A DNA stretch of 53,018 nt from JBBQVS01 sp038211295 (GTDB lineage Bacteria > Chloroflexota > Ktedonobacteria > Ktedonobacterales > Ktedonobacteraceae). The translations under genes and the position numbers were made by a program. Numbering within the stretch: the stretch's first letter is position 1; every line of letters starts with the position of its first letter. Shown here piece after piece: positions 35,063 to 43,826 of the stretch. The stretch lies in contig JBBQVS010000018.1 in assembly GCA_038211295.1 (NCBI GenBank), positions 1-53,018 on the forward strand. The letters run 5' to 3'. The notes under the pieces were generated by a model. It did no database searches. It had not been told where the DNA came from and was given only the letters and a program-made list of their open reading frames with translations.

Positions 35063-35656
35063 ATGGCTCAATATGCAGAGGAGCGCATAGCTCCCGTCAC
35101 CATCCCCGCCGTATCTACTGTTGCAAACCCCGGCCCACTCGGCCTTTGTGCATTCGCGCTTACCACATTCGTTCTTAGTTCCGTCAATGCTGGACTCCTC
35201 GCCGCAACCGACCTCAAAATTGTTGTTGGCCTTGCCCTTTTTTACGGGGGTATCGCTCAACTGCTCGCGGGCATGTGGGAGTTCAGAACCGGCAATACCT
35301 TTGGTGCCACCGCGTTTAGCTCCTACGGTGCCTTCTGGATCGCCGTAGGTGCGAGCGTACAATTCGGCTGGATTACCAGTCATGCCGCCTTTGGCTTCTT
35401 TCTACTTGGCTGGACAGTTTTTACGCTCATCATGTTTCTTGGCACCCTAAAAAGTAATGGCGCACTCATCGCACTCTTTGGCCTGCTCTTACTAACCTTC
35501 CTCTTCCTGACCATTGGAGAGTTCGGCGGCGGAACAGGAACACTTGGCGGCTATCTCGGCATCCTTACCGCGCTTGTCGCATGGTATACTGCCCTTGCTG
35601 GCGTCCTGAGTTCAAGCCGTTCCGCGTTCACGCTGCCCGTGTTTCCAATGAAATAG
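35063..35656 (+). CDS. satP: acetate uptake transporter, GPR1/FUN34/YaaH (SatP) family
   Basis: A 197-residue protein with six transmembrane helices. The family signature NPGPLGLCAFALTTFVLSSVNAG is near residues 22-44. AQLLAGMWEFRTGNTFGATAFSSYGAFWIA is the conserved middle part. These channels import acetate or succinate with protons. The ATG at 35063 follows AGGTAGGA by about 9 bases. It sits directly upstream of acetyl-CoA synthetase, which would activate the imported acetate, so the gene pair forms an acetate-assimilation unit. Confidence 0.9.
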   Translation: MAQYAEERIAPVTIPAVSTVANPGPLGLCAFALTTFVLSSVNAGLLAATDLKIVVGLALFYGGIAQLLAGMWEFRTGNTFGATAFSSYGAFWIAVGASVQFGWITSHAAFGFFLLGWTVFTLIMFLGTLKSNGALIALFGLLLLTFLFLTIGEFGGGTGTLGGYLGILTALVAWYTALAGVLSSSRSAFTLPVFPMK

Positions 35657-35683
35657 CTAGATACGCTTCCCTGGTACATGTTG

Positions 35684-35736
35684 TGGCAGCAGCTTCGATG
35701 AGGATAGCCTATATCATTCTAATTGGGCTGCTGTCA
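35684..35736 (+). terminator. possible long-loop hairpin between satP and acs
   Basis: 10-base arms tggcagcagc (35684-35693) and gctgctgtca (35727-35736) pair with one wobble around a 33-base loop; no T-run follows, so it may be an attenuator or mRNA-stability element. Confidence 0.3.
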
Positions 35737-35784
35737 CACCGTCACTCTCTCTCATAAGGCACACAAAACATGGTCAATGTATGT

Positions 35785-35792
35785 GCTATAAT
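35785..35792 (+). promoter_or_regulatory. extended -10 promoter of acs
   Basis: TG-c-TATAAT at 35784-35792, about 60 bases before the acs start. No convincing -35 box; the TGN extension compensates in such promoters. Confidence 0.45.
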
Positions 35793-35850
35793 TCTCTCGT
35801 TCGCTGTAGAGCAGTCGTGTCCGGTTCATAACAAGGAAGGCAAAAGTCGC

Positions 35851-37791
35851 ATGAACAATCTCAGTTTTGAAAATACCGACAATATTTTGGTAGAGGAGCG
35901 TGTTTTTGTTCCTTCTGAGGATACCGTTAAAAACGCCAACATCACGGCATATATGCAGTCAAAAGGCTTCGATACTTACGACGCGTTCTTTCAATGGTCG
36001 CTTGCCAACCGCTTCGAGTATTGGGAAGATCAAGCCAAAGAGCTACACTGGTTTGAACCCTGGCATACGACCTTCGAGTGGACACAAAAGCCCTTTTTCC
36101 GTTGGTTCACAGGCGGGAAATTCAACATCGTCTACAACTGCCTTGATCGACACATGGAAACACCGACCCGCGACAAAGTAGCCTTCTACTGGGAAGGCGA
36201 CGACGGCTCAAGCCAGACGATTACCTACAAAGAACTGTTTGTGCTGACGAACCGTTTCGCAAAGGGACTGCAAAATCTGGGTGTCAAAAAGGGGGATCGT
36301 GTCGCCATTTATATGCCTGCCATCCTCGAACAGATCGCGGCAGTCCTCGCGGTTGCACGTCTGGGCGCGATTCACACGGTTATCTTTGGCGGCTTTGCCC
36401 CCAGCGCACTGCGAGATCGCATCATCGACGCGCAGGCCAAAGTGGTCATTACCGCCGATGGCAACTATCGCGGCGGCAAGCATATCGAACTCAAAAAACT
36501 CACCGATGAGGCCGTCACGGAGACGCCAACAATTGAACATGTCGTGGTAGTAAAACGGCTCGGCACCAACGTACCAATGCAAGCGGGCCGCGATATCTAC
36601 CTCGATGACTTGCTCAAAGACATTCCAGAGGATACCATTGTACCGTGTGAGCCAATGGATAGTGAAGATATCCTCTACATCCTGTACACGAGTGGTAGTA
36701 CGGGCAAGCCTAAAGGCATTGTGCATGTGCAAGCTGGCTACGCTGTTGGCGTCTATGCAACCACAAAGTTTGTGTTCGACACAAAGCCCAACGACATCTT
36801 CTGGTGTACCGCCGACGTTGGGTGGGTCACAGGGCATAGCTACATCATTTACGGGCCACTTATGCTCGGCATGACGAGCGTTATGTTCGAGGGAACACCG
36901 ACCTATCCGGCCCCTGACCGCTTCTGGAGCATCGTCGAGAAATACAAAGTCACGACCCTCTACACTTCGCCCACCGCCATTCGCGGCCTGATGCGCTTCG
37001 GCGAGGAATGGCCCGCGAAACATGACCTCTCAAGCTTGCGTATTCTCGGCTCTGTAGGGGAACCAATCAACCCCGAAGCGTGGATTTGGTATCACAAAAA
37101 TATCGGACATGACCAACTTCCGATTGTCGATACGTGGTGGCAAACAGAAACTGGCTCTATGCTGATTAGCCCAACCGTCGCGATTCCATTGAAACCGGGT
37201 AGCGCAAGCCGTCCATTGCCGACTATCGAGGCCGAAGTTGTCGATAAGAGGGGCGTCGCAGTCGGTAGCGAACACGGCGGCTTCTTGATTATTCGCCATC
37301 CCTGGCCCAGTCAGATGCGAACCGTATACAATGATGCGGCACGCTATGAGTCATACTGGAATACGATTGAAGGCGTCTACTTCGCAGGCGATGCGGCAAC
37401 AATGGATAAAGATGGCTACTTCCGCATTCAGGGCCGCGTCGATGATGTCATCAAGGTGAGTGGGCATCGGCTCGGCTCGATGGAGATCGAGTCCAGTCTG
37501 GTGAGCCATCCCGCCGTTGCGGAGGCCGCCGCGATTGGCAAGCCCGACGCTGTAAAGGGTGAGCATGTCAAGGTGTTCGTCATTCTCAAAAACGGCTACG
37601 AGCCTTCCGACGAGATGGCAAAGCAACTTAAATTGCACGTTCGCACAACCGTTGGTGCGCTCGCGGTTCCCGACGAACTCGAATTCGCGCCCAGCTTGCC
37701 CAAAACACGTTCAGGCAAAATCATGCGCCGCGTCATTCGCGCCCGCGAGATGGGCGAGCCTGTCGGCGACACCAGCACACTCGACGGCTAA
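35851..37791 (+). CDS. acsA: acetyl-CoA synthetase (acetate-CoA ligase)
   Basis: Activates acetate to acetyl-AMP and then acetyl-CoA. 646 residues from the ATG at 35851 (AAGGAAGG upstream). The adenylate-forming motifs are ILYTSGSTGKPKGIVHVQAGY (near 275), the Acs-specific TADVGWVTGHSYIIYGPL, TWWQTETGSMLISP, and GRVDDVIKVSGHRLGSMEIES. The regulatory Lys is in LPKTRSGKIMRRVIRA near 620, the site acetylated by protein acyltransferases and deacetylated by sirtuins in other bacteria. Clustered with satP. Confidence 0.96.
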   Translation: MNNLSFENTDNILVEERVFVPSEDTVKNANITAYMQSKGFDTYDAFFQWSLANRFEYWEDQAKELHWFEPWHTTFEWTQKPFFRWFTGGKFNIVYNCLDRHMETPTRDKVAFYWEGDDGSSQTITYKELFVLTNRFAKGLQNLGVKKGDRVAIYMPAILEQIAAVLAVARLGAIHTVIFGGFAPSALRDRIIDAQAKVVITADGNYRGGKHIELKKLTDEAVTETPTIEHVVVVKRLGTNVPMQAGRDIYLDDLLKDIPEDTIVPCEPMDSEDILYILYTSGSTGKPKGIVHVQAGYAVGVYATTKFVFDTKPNDIFWCTADVGWVTGHSYIIYGPLMLGMTSVMFEGTPTYPAPDRFWSIVEKYKVTTLYTSPTAIRGLMRFGEEWPAKHDLSSLRILGSVGEPINPEAWIWYHKNIGHDQLPIVDTWWQTETGSMLISPTVAIPLKPGSASRPLPTIEAEVVDKRGVAVGSEHGGFLIIRHPWPSQMRTVYNDAARYESYWNTIEGVYFAGDAATMDKDGYFRIQGRVDDVIKVSGHRLGSMEIESSLVSHPAVAEAAAIGKPDAVKGEHVKVFVILKNGYEPSDEMAKQLKLHVRTTVGALAVPDELEFAPSLPKTRSGKIMRRVIRAREMGEPVGDTSTLDG

Positions 37792-37823
37792 AACTAGTAT
37801 GTGAAGTACAGGATTTTTTACTC

Positions 37824-38345
37824 ATGAAGCGTATTGCGATCATCGGTTCGAGTGGCGCGGGCAAGTCAACGCTTTCCCGCCAACTCAGCTCACTACTTGC
37901 CCTTCCCATTACTCACCTCGACAAACTATACTGGCAACCCAACTGGCAACAAACACCCACCACCGAGTGGAAAGTCTTGCAACAGCAGTATATTCAACAA
38001 GATGCATGGATCATAGACGGGAATTATAGAAATACAATGGATATGCGTCTCAATCTGGCGGACACAATTATCTTCATGGATTTTTCCCGCTTGCGATGCT
38101 TGTACCACGTCCTCAAAAGACGCGTTCAATACGCAGGGCGAGCGCGTCCTGACATGAACGAGCAGTGTCCAGAGCGCGTGAATTGGGAGTTTATACAATG
38201 GGTATGGAACTTTCCCAGAGATGTTCGCCCCGGCACACTCCAAAAGATACAGCAATATAGCGCGGGACGGGAGGTTATCATCTTGCGTAATCCCAGGCAG
38301 GTCAAACGCTTTCTGAAAAAGCTACACTCTACAATGGCGAACTAA
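37824..38345 (+). CDS. FlaR-like/adenylate-kinase-related P-loop protein
   Basis: A 173-residue P-loop protein: Walker A GSSGAGKST at residues 8-16, then THLDKLYWQPNWQ, WIIDGNYRNTMDMRL and DTIIFMDFSR, the pattern of proteins named FlaR or DNA topology modulation protein. The fold is that of small nucleotide kinases; the substrate is unproven. It starts about 32 bases after acs, so it may be cotranscribed. Confidence 0.8.
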   Translation: MKRIAIIGSSGAGKSTLSRQLSSLLALPITHLDKLYWQPNWQQTPTTEWKVLQQQYIQQDAWIIDGNYRNTMDMRLNLADTIIFMDFSRLRCLYHVLKRRVQYAGRARPDMNEQCPERVNWEFIQWVWNFPRDVRPGTLQKIQQYSAGREVIILRNPRQVKRFLKKLHSTMAN

Positions 38346-38423
38346 ACAGTACAATGGCTGCCTGTACAGTACGTGAGCAATGTATATGGCACAAGTAAGA
38401 ACCACCGGGAGTAGGGGAAATGC

Positions 38424-38452
38424 TTGACCATCTGGCCCTGCTACGGTATAGT
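38424..38452 (+). promoter_or_regulatory. promoter of argS
   Basis: TTGACC at 38424-38429, a 17-base spacer and TATAGT at 38447-38452, about 60 bases ahead of the argS start codon. Confidence 0.65.
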
Positions 38453-38515
38453 AGCTTCATTCCGGCAAAACATCTTGACAACCACCACTTATTCTCTCGA
38501 ATGAGGTAGTATACA

Positions 38516-40549
38516 ATGACAGGACCAAAAGACTTTTTAGAGTACCTGACAGCACTGATTAAACAGGCTGTCGGTATATATCTTGAGCAAGAGCATCTAA
38601 TAACCGACATCGAGCAATTACCGATTGACCTGCGTTTTTCGGCACAGGCAAGCTTCGGCGATTACTCGATGCCCGTTATGCAATGGGCTGGCAAAAACAA
38701 GCTTGGACGCCCACCATTGCAAGTAGCTGAAGCCCTCAAAACCATTCTCCACGCTATGCACATCTCTTCAGTTACGGAGATTACCGTTACGAAACCGGGC
38801 TATGTCAACTTCGGTCTTAATCGTTCTGAAGTAGGTAAAGCGATCATCGAGCGTGTTGTAGAAGCTGGCCCCGACTACGGACATAACGATATCGGCATCG
38901 GCACAAAGGTTATTGTCGAACATACCGCGATTAACAGCAACAAAGCGGCCCATGTGGGTCATTTACGCAACTCGTGCATTGGCGATACCGTTGTGCGAAT
39001 GTTGCGCTCACAGGGGTACACAGTTGAAGCGGAAAACTATATCGACGACTCTGGCGTACAGGTCGCGGACGTGGTGGTTGGCTTTATGCTGCTCCAAAGA
39101 GGCCAATTACAGCTTGCGGGCGGCAACGCACAACTGCCCGATGAGTCGTTCGACTACTTCTGCTCACGCGTCTATGTCGCAACGGTCAAAACATATGACG
39201 CGCAACCGGAACTCAAAGATTTTCGCAAAACGGTCTTACATGCAATCGAACACGGCGATGAGCCAACGGCTGGGCCGGACTACCCCACACTTGCCTCAGA
39301 CCTGTCACATCAGATTGTCGCGGCACACCTCAAAACAATGGGCCGACTCAATATTTCCTATGACCTGCTGACATGGGAGTCGGCTATCCTGGGCGCGGGT
39401 CTCTGGCAGCGCACCTTTGCGATGCTGCGCGACAACAAACTACTCGAAAAGCCTGAAACAGGCTTCGCTGCTGGCTGCTGGCTGCTTCCCTTTGGCGATG
39501 AGGAGATCAAAGACGAGGACAGCGAGCGAATGCAGGATAAAATTCTCGTCCGAAGCGATGGTACCGCGACCTATACCGCGAAAGATATCTCTAACCAACT
39601 CTGGAAGTTTGGCCTCGTCGATAACAACATGGGCGTTGATTTCCACTACATCCCCTGGGGAGTACAGCATGACGGGCGCATGCTCTGGTCGATGCGAACG
39701 CCCAAAAACGCTGTAGCTGCGGGAGAAGAGGCTGATCCTAAACGCTTTGGACACGCACAAAAAGCCATCAACGTAATCGATGTGCGTCAGGCATATCCAC
39801 AACAGGTTGTATATGAGAGTCTGCGCCGTCTTGGCTATCCAGAGCAGGCGAAAAACTCAACCCACATCTCTTACGAGGTTGTGACGCTCTCAAAGGCAAC
39901 GGCGGAGCGGCTCGGCATCGATACCTCCGACGGGCGCAGCTTCTACGCGATGTCAGGCCGTAAAGGCATCGAGATCAAGGCCGACGATCTGATCAACGAG
40001 GCGGTGCATCGAATGCAAGAGGTACGCAAGCAGGACGCGAAAGGCGATCTACCTGTAGAAACCGCGTCCATTCTCGCAGCGTCCGCGATTCGCTACTTTA
40101 TGATTCGCTTTGGCCTCCAACAAATTATTGCGCTTGACATAGATGAAGCCCTACGACCAAACGGCGATACAGGCGTGTACCTGCAATACGCTTATGCACG
40201 CGCCAATAGCATTCAACGCCGTCTGCTTGACGCTGGCTATGAGTTGCCAGATTTCCTGGTTGACCTACCAGAAAAGCTTGAGCAAAGCGAGTGGGAACTG
40301 CTCCGCCACATCGACGCCTATCCACGCCGCCTGGCGGAGGCCAGCGAGTCGCTTGTTCCCTCGACGCTCTCAACCTACGTCTACGAACTCGCGGCCCATT
40401 TCAGTGACTTCTATGAGCATACGCCACCAATTCTTAAAGAGAGCAATGAGCATGTCAAAGCGTTCCGCGCCTCTCTGGTACGCGCAACCGTGCAGACAAT
40501 GGACAACGCCCTACGTGTGCTAGGCTTCATACCGCTTGAGAGAATATAG
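38516..40549 (+). CDS. argS: arginyl-tRNA synthetase
   Basis: Charges tRNA-Arg. A 677-residue protein, somewhat longer than the usual 550-600. The N-terminal Arg-specific domain (1-115) recognises the tRNA D-loop. The class I HIGH-type motif is NSNKAAHVGHLRNS near 140-153. YAMSGRKGIEIKADDL near 485 takes the KMSKS place, with MSGRKG as commonly seen in ArgRS. The C-terminal anticodon-binding domain ends with FYEHTPPILKE...RVLGFIPLERI. An insertion of about 70 residues lies near 215-290. Confidence 0.95.
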   Translation: MTGPKDFLEYLTALIKQAVGIYLEQEHLITDIEQLPIDLRFSAQASFGDYSMPVMQWAGKNKLGRPPLQVAEALKTILHAMHISSVTEITVTKPGYVNFGLNRSEVGKAIIERVVEAGPDYGHNDIGIGTKVIVEHTAINSNKAAHVGHLRNSCIGDTVVRMLRSQGYTVEAENYIDDSGVQVADVVVGFMLLQRGQLQLAGGNAQLPDESFDYFCSRVYVATVKTYDAQPELKDFRKTVLHAIEHGDEPTAGPDYPTLASDLSHQIVAAHLKTMGRLNISYDLLTWESAILGAGLWQRTFAMLRDNKLLEKPETGFAAGCWLLPFGDEEIKDEDSERMQDKILVRSDGTATYTAKDISNQLWKFGLVDNNMGVDFHYIPWGVQHDGRMLWSMRTPKNAVAAGEEADPKRFGHAQKAINVIDVRQAYPQQVVYESLRRLGYPEQAKNSTHISYEVVTLSKATAERLGIDTSDGRSFYAMSGRKGIEIKADDLINEAVHRMQEVRKQDAKGDLPVETASILAASAIRYFMIRFGLQQIIALDIDEALRPNGDTGVYLQYAYARANSIQRRLLDAGYELPDFLVDLPEKLEQSEWELLRHIDAYPRRLAEASESLVPSTLSTYVYELAAHFSDFYEHTPPILKESNEHVKAFRASLVRATVQTMDNALRVLGFIPLERI

Positions 40550-40556
40550 AGGCAAC

Positions 40557-40589
40557 ACAAGAAGCGGCTTGACGCGTGCCACTTCTTGT
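40557..40589 (+). terminator. hairpin after argS, overlapping the msrB promoter
   Basis: acaagaag-c-ggc / gcc-a-cttcttgt with a 9-base loop; one internal mismatch and no strong T-run. It begins a few bases after the argS stop and contains the -35 box of the next promoter. Confidence 0.45.
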
Positions 40590-40597
40590 ACTACGAT
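40569..40597 (+). promoter_or_regulatory. promoter of msrB
   Basis: TTGACG at 40569-40574, a 17-base spacer and TACGAT at 40592-40597, about 45 bases before the msrB start codon. Confidence 0.5.
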
Positions 40598-40643
40598 ATG
40601 TGTAGAAGAGATTTTTACACATGTACATCGCAGGAGCAATAAA

Positions 40644-41033
40644 ATGAATAAACTCACGCCACAAGAAGAGCGCGTCATTCTCCATAAAGGCACAGAAGCA
40701 CCATTTACAAATGAGTACGATCACTTTTTTAAGGAAGGCACATACATATGTCGCCGTTGTAATGCGCCCCTTTTTTCAGCGAAAACAAAATTCGACTCCG
40801 GTTGTGGCTGGCCCAGCTTTGATGAGAACTATCCCAACGCGGTCAAGCGTCTTCCCGACGCAGACGGACATAGAACCGAGATCGAATGTACCAATTGCGG
40901 TGGACATCTAGGACATGTTTTCCTCGGCGAGCGTCTTACCGACAAAAATACACGTCACTGTGTCAACTCATTGTCCATTCGTTTCATTCCCGAAGACAAA
41001 GAAATGCCAGCAGTATTGCACGATTTGAAGTAA
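40644..41033 (+). CDS. msrB: peptide-methionine (R)-S-oxide reductase
   Basis: Repairs methionine-R-sulfoxide in proteins. A 129-residue protein from the ATG at 40644 with AGGAG 8 bases upstream. Structural zinc ligands are in CRRCNAPLF and CTNCGGHLGHVF. The catalytic Cys is in RHCVNSLSIRFIP near 112. FDSGCGWPSFDE is the substrate-pocket signature. The resolving Cys could be the one in FDSGCGW. No msrA adjacent. Confidence 0.95.
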   Translation: MNKLTPQEERVILHKGTEAPFTNEYDHFFKEGTYICRRCNAPLFSAKTKFDSGCGWPSFDENYPNAVKRLPDADGHRTEIECTNCGGHLGHVFLGERLTDKNTRHCVNSLSIRFIPEDKEMPAVLHDLK

Positions 41034-41383
41034 CAACGTTTCATACATAGAGAGGAGTGGAGCTATGCCCTACTTCTCTCTTCATGGTGCTGCTTGGTCA
41101 TTGCTTTTCCATTCTTCAGAAGCCAAAATATTCACCGCGGAACCTACAATAGCCCATAAAATGTACTATAAATCTTCCTTATGCCAACTCTATTCCCGCT
41201 AGAACTGCTCCGTATTTGTCGCCACAAGCTTACTATGGAACATTACGCACGTGTACAGTTGTTGTAATCTCTGCGGATGCGAAGTTTGTGGTTCTGCTCC
41301 TCATATAAATGAGAAAGATATACTTTCCAATCATTTCTACTGCGACTCTACCGCGCACGCTGTGCAAGAAAAGAAGATATATC
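41034..41383. other. intergenic region after msrB
   Basis: Contains an agagaggagt / acttctctct stem (near 41049-41083, one wobble), which may terminate msrB, and a possible small reading frame at 41065-41202. Nothing else recognised. Confidence 0.4.
41065..41202 (+). CDS. possible 45-residue small protein
   Basis: ATG at 41065 with GAGAGGAG 7 bases upstream, running 45 codons to a TAG. The product (MPYFSLHGAAWSLLFHSSEA...) has a mildly hydrophobic N-terminal half and a Tyr/Ser-rich tail; I recognise no family. The ribosome binding site is also part of a hairpin. Codon use is not distinctive, so this could be chance. Confidence 0.2.
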   Translation: MPYFSLHGAAWSLLFHSSEAKIFTAEPTIAHKMYYKSSLCQLYSR

Positions 41384-42310
41384 ATGGTACTCTATAACGT
41401 TTTGTTTGGGTTAGGAGCAGCTCTCTGCTGGGGAAGCGCGGACATATTCGCAACCATTGTTTCGCGTCGTCTGGGCGTGTCAACAACGCTTTTCTTCTCG
41501 CATACATGGAGCCTGGTTGTGATAATCGCCTGTCTCGCTATAGTGTGGCAACCACTCGCGCTGACTCCACAGCTTCTGCTGCAAAGTTTTCCGCTCGGCT
41601 TCTGTGTTGGCTTACTGGTTGCCTGCGGCTATTTTGCCTTTTATCGTGGCCTGGAACTGGGGCCACTGGCGATTGTATCTCCCTTGACCTCTGCCGATGG
41701 CGCGATTGCCGCGCTGCTCGCTATTCTTTTCTTTCACGAAGTGCCTGGCCTCTGGCAAGGGGGCGCGTTACTCATTCTCTTTCTTGGTATCATTTTCGTC
41801 TCGCTAGAGGCAACATCGCTCACCTCCTTTACAAAAACGATACGCCTATCTTCTCTTGCAACAGGTGGTACATTGTGGGGCTTAATTGCAATGCTCACCT
41901 TTGGCGTTGGCCTCTTTGGAATTAGCATTGCAACGAAATCTGTGGGCTGGTTCCTTCCCATCTTCTGGATGCGCGTTACCAGCGCGCTCACCATGACGTG
42001 CGTGCGCCTCTGGCAGCAACACAAGGCACATTCTCGAACAACGCAACACAAGAAGAAACACCATGATACCTGGCGGACGGGGCTAGGACTCGCGGGCATG
42101 GTGGGCATCCTTGATTGCAGTGGTTTGCTTCTCTATAGCTATGATACCTCTATTGGCTCGACGGGACTCGCGGCCGCTATCGGTTCCTGCTTTGTATTAC
42201 TCCCTTTGCTTTTTGGCACCTTCGTTTTGCGTGAACGACTTGCAATTCATCAAATGCTGGGAGTTGGTCTCGTTGTGACGGGCCTGTTTCTCATCAGCAT
42301 CTCTCACTAG
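41384..42310 (+). CDS. EamA family transporter
   Basis: A 308-residue membrane protein with ten helices in two EamA halves: NVLFGLGAALCWGSADIFATIVSRRLG at the start, FYRGLELGPLAIVSPLTSADGAIAALLAILFFHEVPGLWQG at the end of the first half, and AAIGSCFVLLPLLFGTFVLRERLAIHQMLGVGLVVTGLFLI at the end of the second. A Lys/His-rich loop near 215-230 (HKAHSRTTQHKKKHH) joins the halves in the cytoplasm. The ATG at 41384 has only a weak AAGAAG site. Substrate unknown; it is not a close copy of the other EamA gene in the window. Confidence 0.85.
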   Translation: MVLYNVLFGLGAALCWGSADIFATIVSRRLGVSTTLFFSHTWSLVVIIACLAIVWQPLALTPQLLLQSFPLGFCVGLLVACGYFAFYRGLELGPLAIVSPLTSADGAIAALLAILFFHEVPGLWQGGALLILFLGIIFVSLEATSLTSFTKTIRLSSLATGGTLWGLIAMLTFGVGLFGISIATKSVGWFLPIFWMRVTSALTMTCVRLWQQHKAHSRTTQHKKKHHDTWRTGLGLAGMVGILDCSGLLLYSYDTSIGSTGLAAAIGSCFVLLPLLFGTFVLRERLAIHQMLGVGLVVTGLFLISISH

Positions 42311-42490
42311 TTCTTACATTGTAGCTTTTGCTCTTTGTCTGTATTCTTCGCACAGGCAAATGTGTAGTAGATTTGTGGTAAGATACGCAAGTCAGAGTGT
42401 TCTGTACAATCTATTCATAGTGCATACGCGCATCTTATAATGAATAGAGAAGAAAAATTTTATAGCTATTGTCGCAGGAGGAATTTCAAC

Positions 42491-42778
42491 ATGGCAGATC
42501 AGAACAACAATCAGGGCAACCAGAATACCTTACCAATTGGTCACGAGCAGGTGGACCAGTTGCGCCATCAGGCCGAGCAGCAGATTGACAACACCATCGA
42601 TCAGTTCGCCCAGAAGATTCCCGGTGGAACACAGGTTAATCAACAGGCAAAGGACGCAATGTCTGGTGTTCTCGATAATCTGGAGAAGCAAGCAGAGGCG
42701 CAGGGCGGCAACCTTCTGGGCAACGCTGGCAATATGCTTGGCGGCATGTTTGGACACCAGAACGACCAGAAGAAGTAG
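42491..42778 (+). CDS. small Gln/Asn-rich hydrophilic protein
   Basis: A 95-residue protein with a strong AGGAGG site 9 bases before the ATG at 42491. The N-terminus is Asn/Gln-rich (MADQNNNQGNQN), the middle is a likely amphipathic helix (HEQVDQLRHQAEQQIDNTIDQFAQK), and the C-terminus is Gly/Asn/Met-rich (GGNLLGNAGNMLGGMFG). No Cys, no membrane segment. I do not recognise a family; the composition suggests a soluble helical or partly disordered stress-type protein. The strong translation signal and own terminator suggest good expression. Confidence 0.7.
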   Translation: MADQNNNQGNQNTLPIGHEQVDQLRHQAEQQIDNTIDQFAQKIPGGTQVNQQAKDAMSGVLDNLEKQAEAQGGNLLGNAGNMLGGMFGHQNDQKK

Positions 42779-42783
42779 TCGCC

Positions 42784-42819
42784 GAGGATTGAGAAAACAC
42801 GTTTATTTTCTCAATCCTC
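42784..42819. terminator. bidirectional terminator between the small Q/N-rich gene and pyrD
   Basis: A perfect 14-bp stem (42784-42797 with 42806-42819), 8-base loop, whose tip is AAAA/TTTT. It can end both the plus-strand gene and the pyr operon on the minus strand. Confidence 0.75.
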
Positions 42820-42870
42820 TTAACACGTTTTTTAACGTATTGTAGCAGGAAAAACAAAGAACACATACCC

Positions 42871-43818
42871 TCACACTCCATCGCTCATAGCAGCACCAAC
42901 AAGCTCTTTAATATCCTCCACGCCCTCTTTTACCAGGAACGCTTCGATGCCTTCGACAATCTCAATGCCGACACGAGGGTTTACAAAGTTCGCGGTGCCA
43001 ATCTGAATAGCGGACGCACCCGCCATGAGAAATTCCAGCGCATCATTCGTGGTGCGTATTCCACCCAAACCGATTATCGGGACGTGTGGATACGATACGC
43101 GTAACGCTTGCGCGACCTCGTACACCATCCGTAATGCGATTGGTTTTACCGCAGGCCCCGCGAGTCCACCAGTTCCATTCGCGAGTGTGCGCGTGCGTGT
43201 GGTGATATCGATACTCATACCGGTAATTGTGTTGATTAGCGATACAGCGTCCGCGCCAGCCTCTGCCGCCGCAAGCGCGGTTGAGCGTACATCGCTGGTA
43301 TTTGGCGAGAGTTTCACGATTAGTGGGAGCGTTGCGGCGACACGAAGAGCAGAGGTAACAGCGAAAACCGCTTCAGGGCTTGCTCCAAACACCTCTCCCC
43401 CTGCCCGCACGTTGGGACAAGAGACGTTTACCTCTATCCCCGCAACGCCCGCGATCCCTTCTAGCTGCTCCGCGATACTCACAAACTCTTCTATGTCCTC
43501 ACCGGCGATATTGACAAGCACGGGCGTATCCCAGCCAGCCCAGATTGGCGCGTATTTCTTGACAACACTATGCACACCGGGGTTTTGTAGTCCAATCGCG
43601 TTGAGTATTCCAGCCGCCGTCTCCACCGTGCGCGGCTGCGCGTTCCCTTTGCGCGAACGCAACGTTGTCCCCTTACAGATCACCGCCCCTAGTCGCTGCA
43701 CCTCGGCTATCTTCGCGTTCTCGATACCATAGCCGAATGTGCCAGATGCCATCATCACGGGATTTTTTAAAAGGAGTCCACTTTTATGTCGCGAAGCCAG
43801 CTCTACCTGTATGTTCAT
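42871..43818 (-). CDS. pyrD: dihydroorotate dehydrogenase, class 1 catalytic subunit
   Basis: Oxidises dihydroorotate to orotate with FMN. 315 residues. NVSCPNV near 132-138 carries the class 1 catalytic Cys; ASGTFGYG, NAIGLQNPGV, VKLSPNTSDV, GLAGPAVKPIALR and PIIGLGGIRTTNDALEFLMAGASAIQIGTAN are class 1B-like signatures. Class 1B enzymes normally pair with the iron-sulfur/FAD subunit PyrK, but no pyrK is in this operon. It may be encoded elsewhere, or this enzyme may use another acceptor. Last gene of the UMP operon, 8 bases after pyrF. Confidence 0.93.
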   Translation of the reverse strand: MNIQVELASRHKSGLLLKNPVMMASGTFGYGIENAKIAEVQRLGAVICKGTTLRSRKGNAQPRTVETAAGILNAIGLQNPGVHSVVKKYAPIWAGWDTPVLVNIAGEDIEEFVSIAEQLEGIAGVAGIEVNVSCPNVRAGGEVFGASPEAVFAVTSALRVAATLPLIVKLSPNTSDVRSTALAAAEAGADAVSLINTITGMSIDITTRTRTLANGTGGLAGPAVKPIALRMVYEVAQALRVSYPHVPIIGLGGIRTTNDALEFLMAGASAIQIGTANFVNPRVGIEIVEGIEAFLVKEGVEDIKELVGAAMSDGV

Positions 43819-43826
43819 CTTTTTTT

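Noticed and set aside
36208..37023. 271-codon open frame on the minus strand inside acsA
   Set aside because: It is fully antisense to acsA, whose motifs are complete; long antisense frames arise from the codon bias of such genes. No family recognised.
43025..43732. 235-codon plus-strand frame opposite pyrD
   Set aside because: Ser/Thr/Pro-rich antisense shadow; pyrD on the other strand is complete and conserved.
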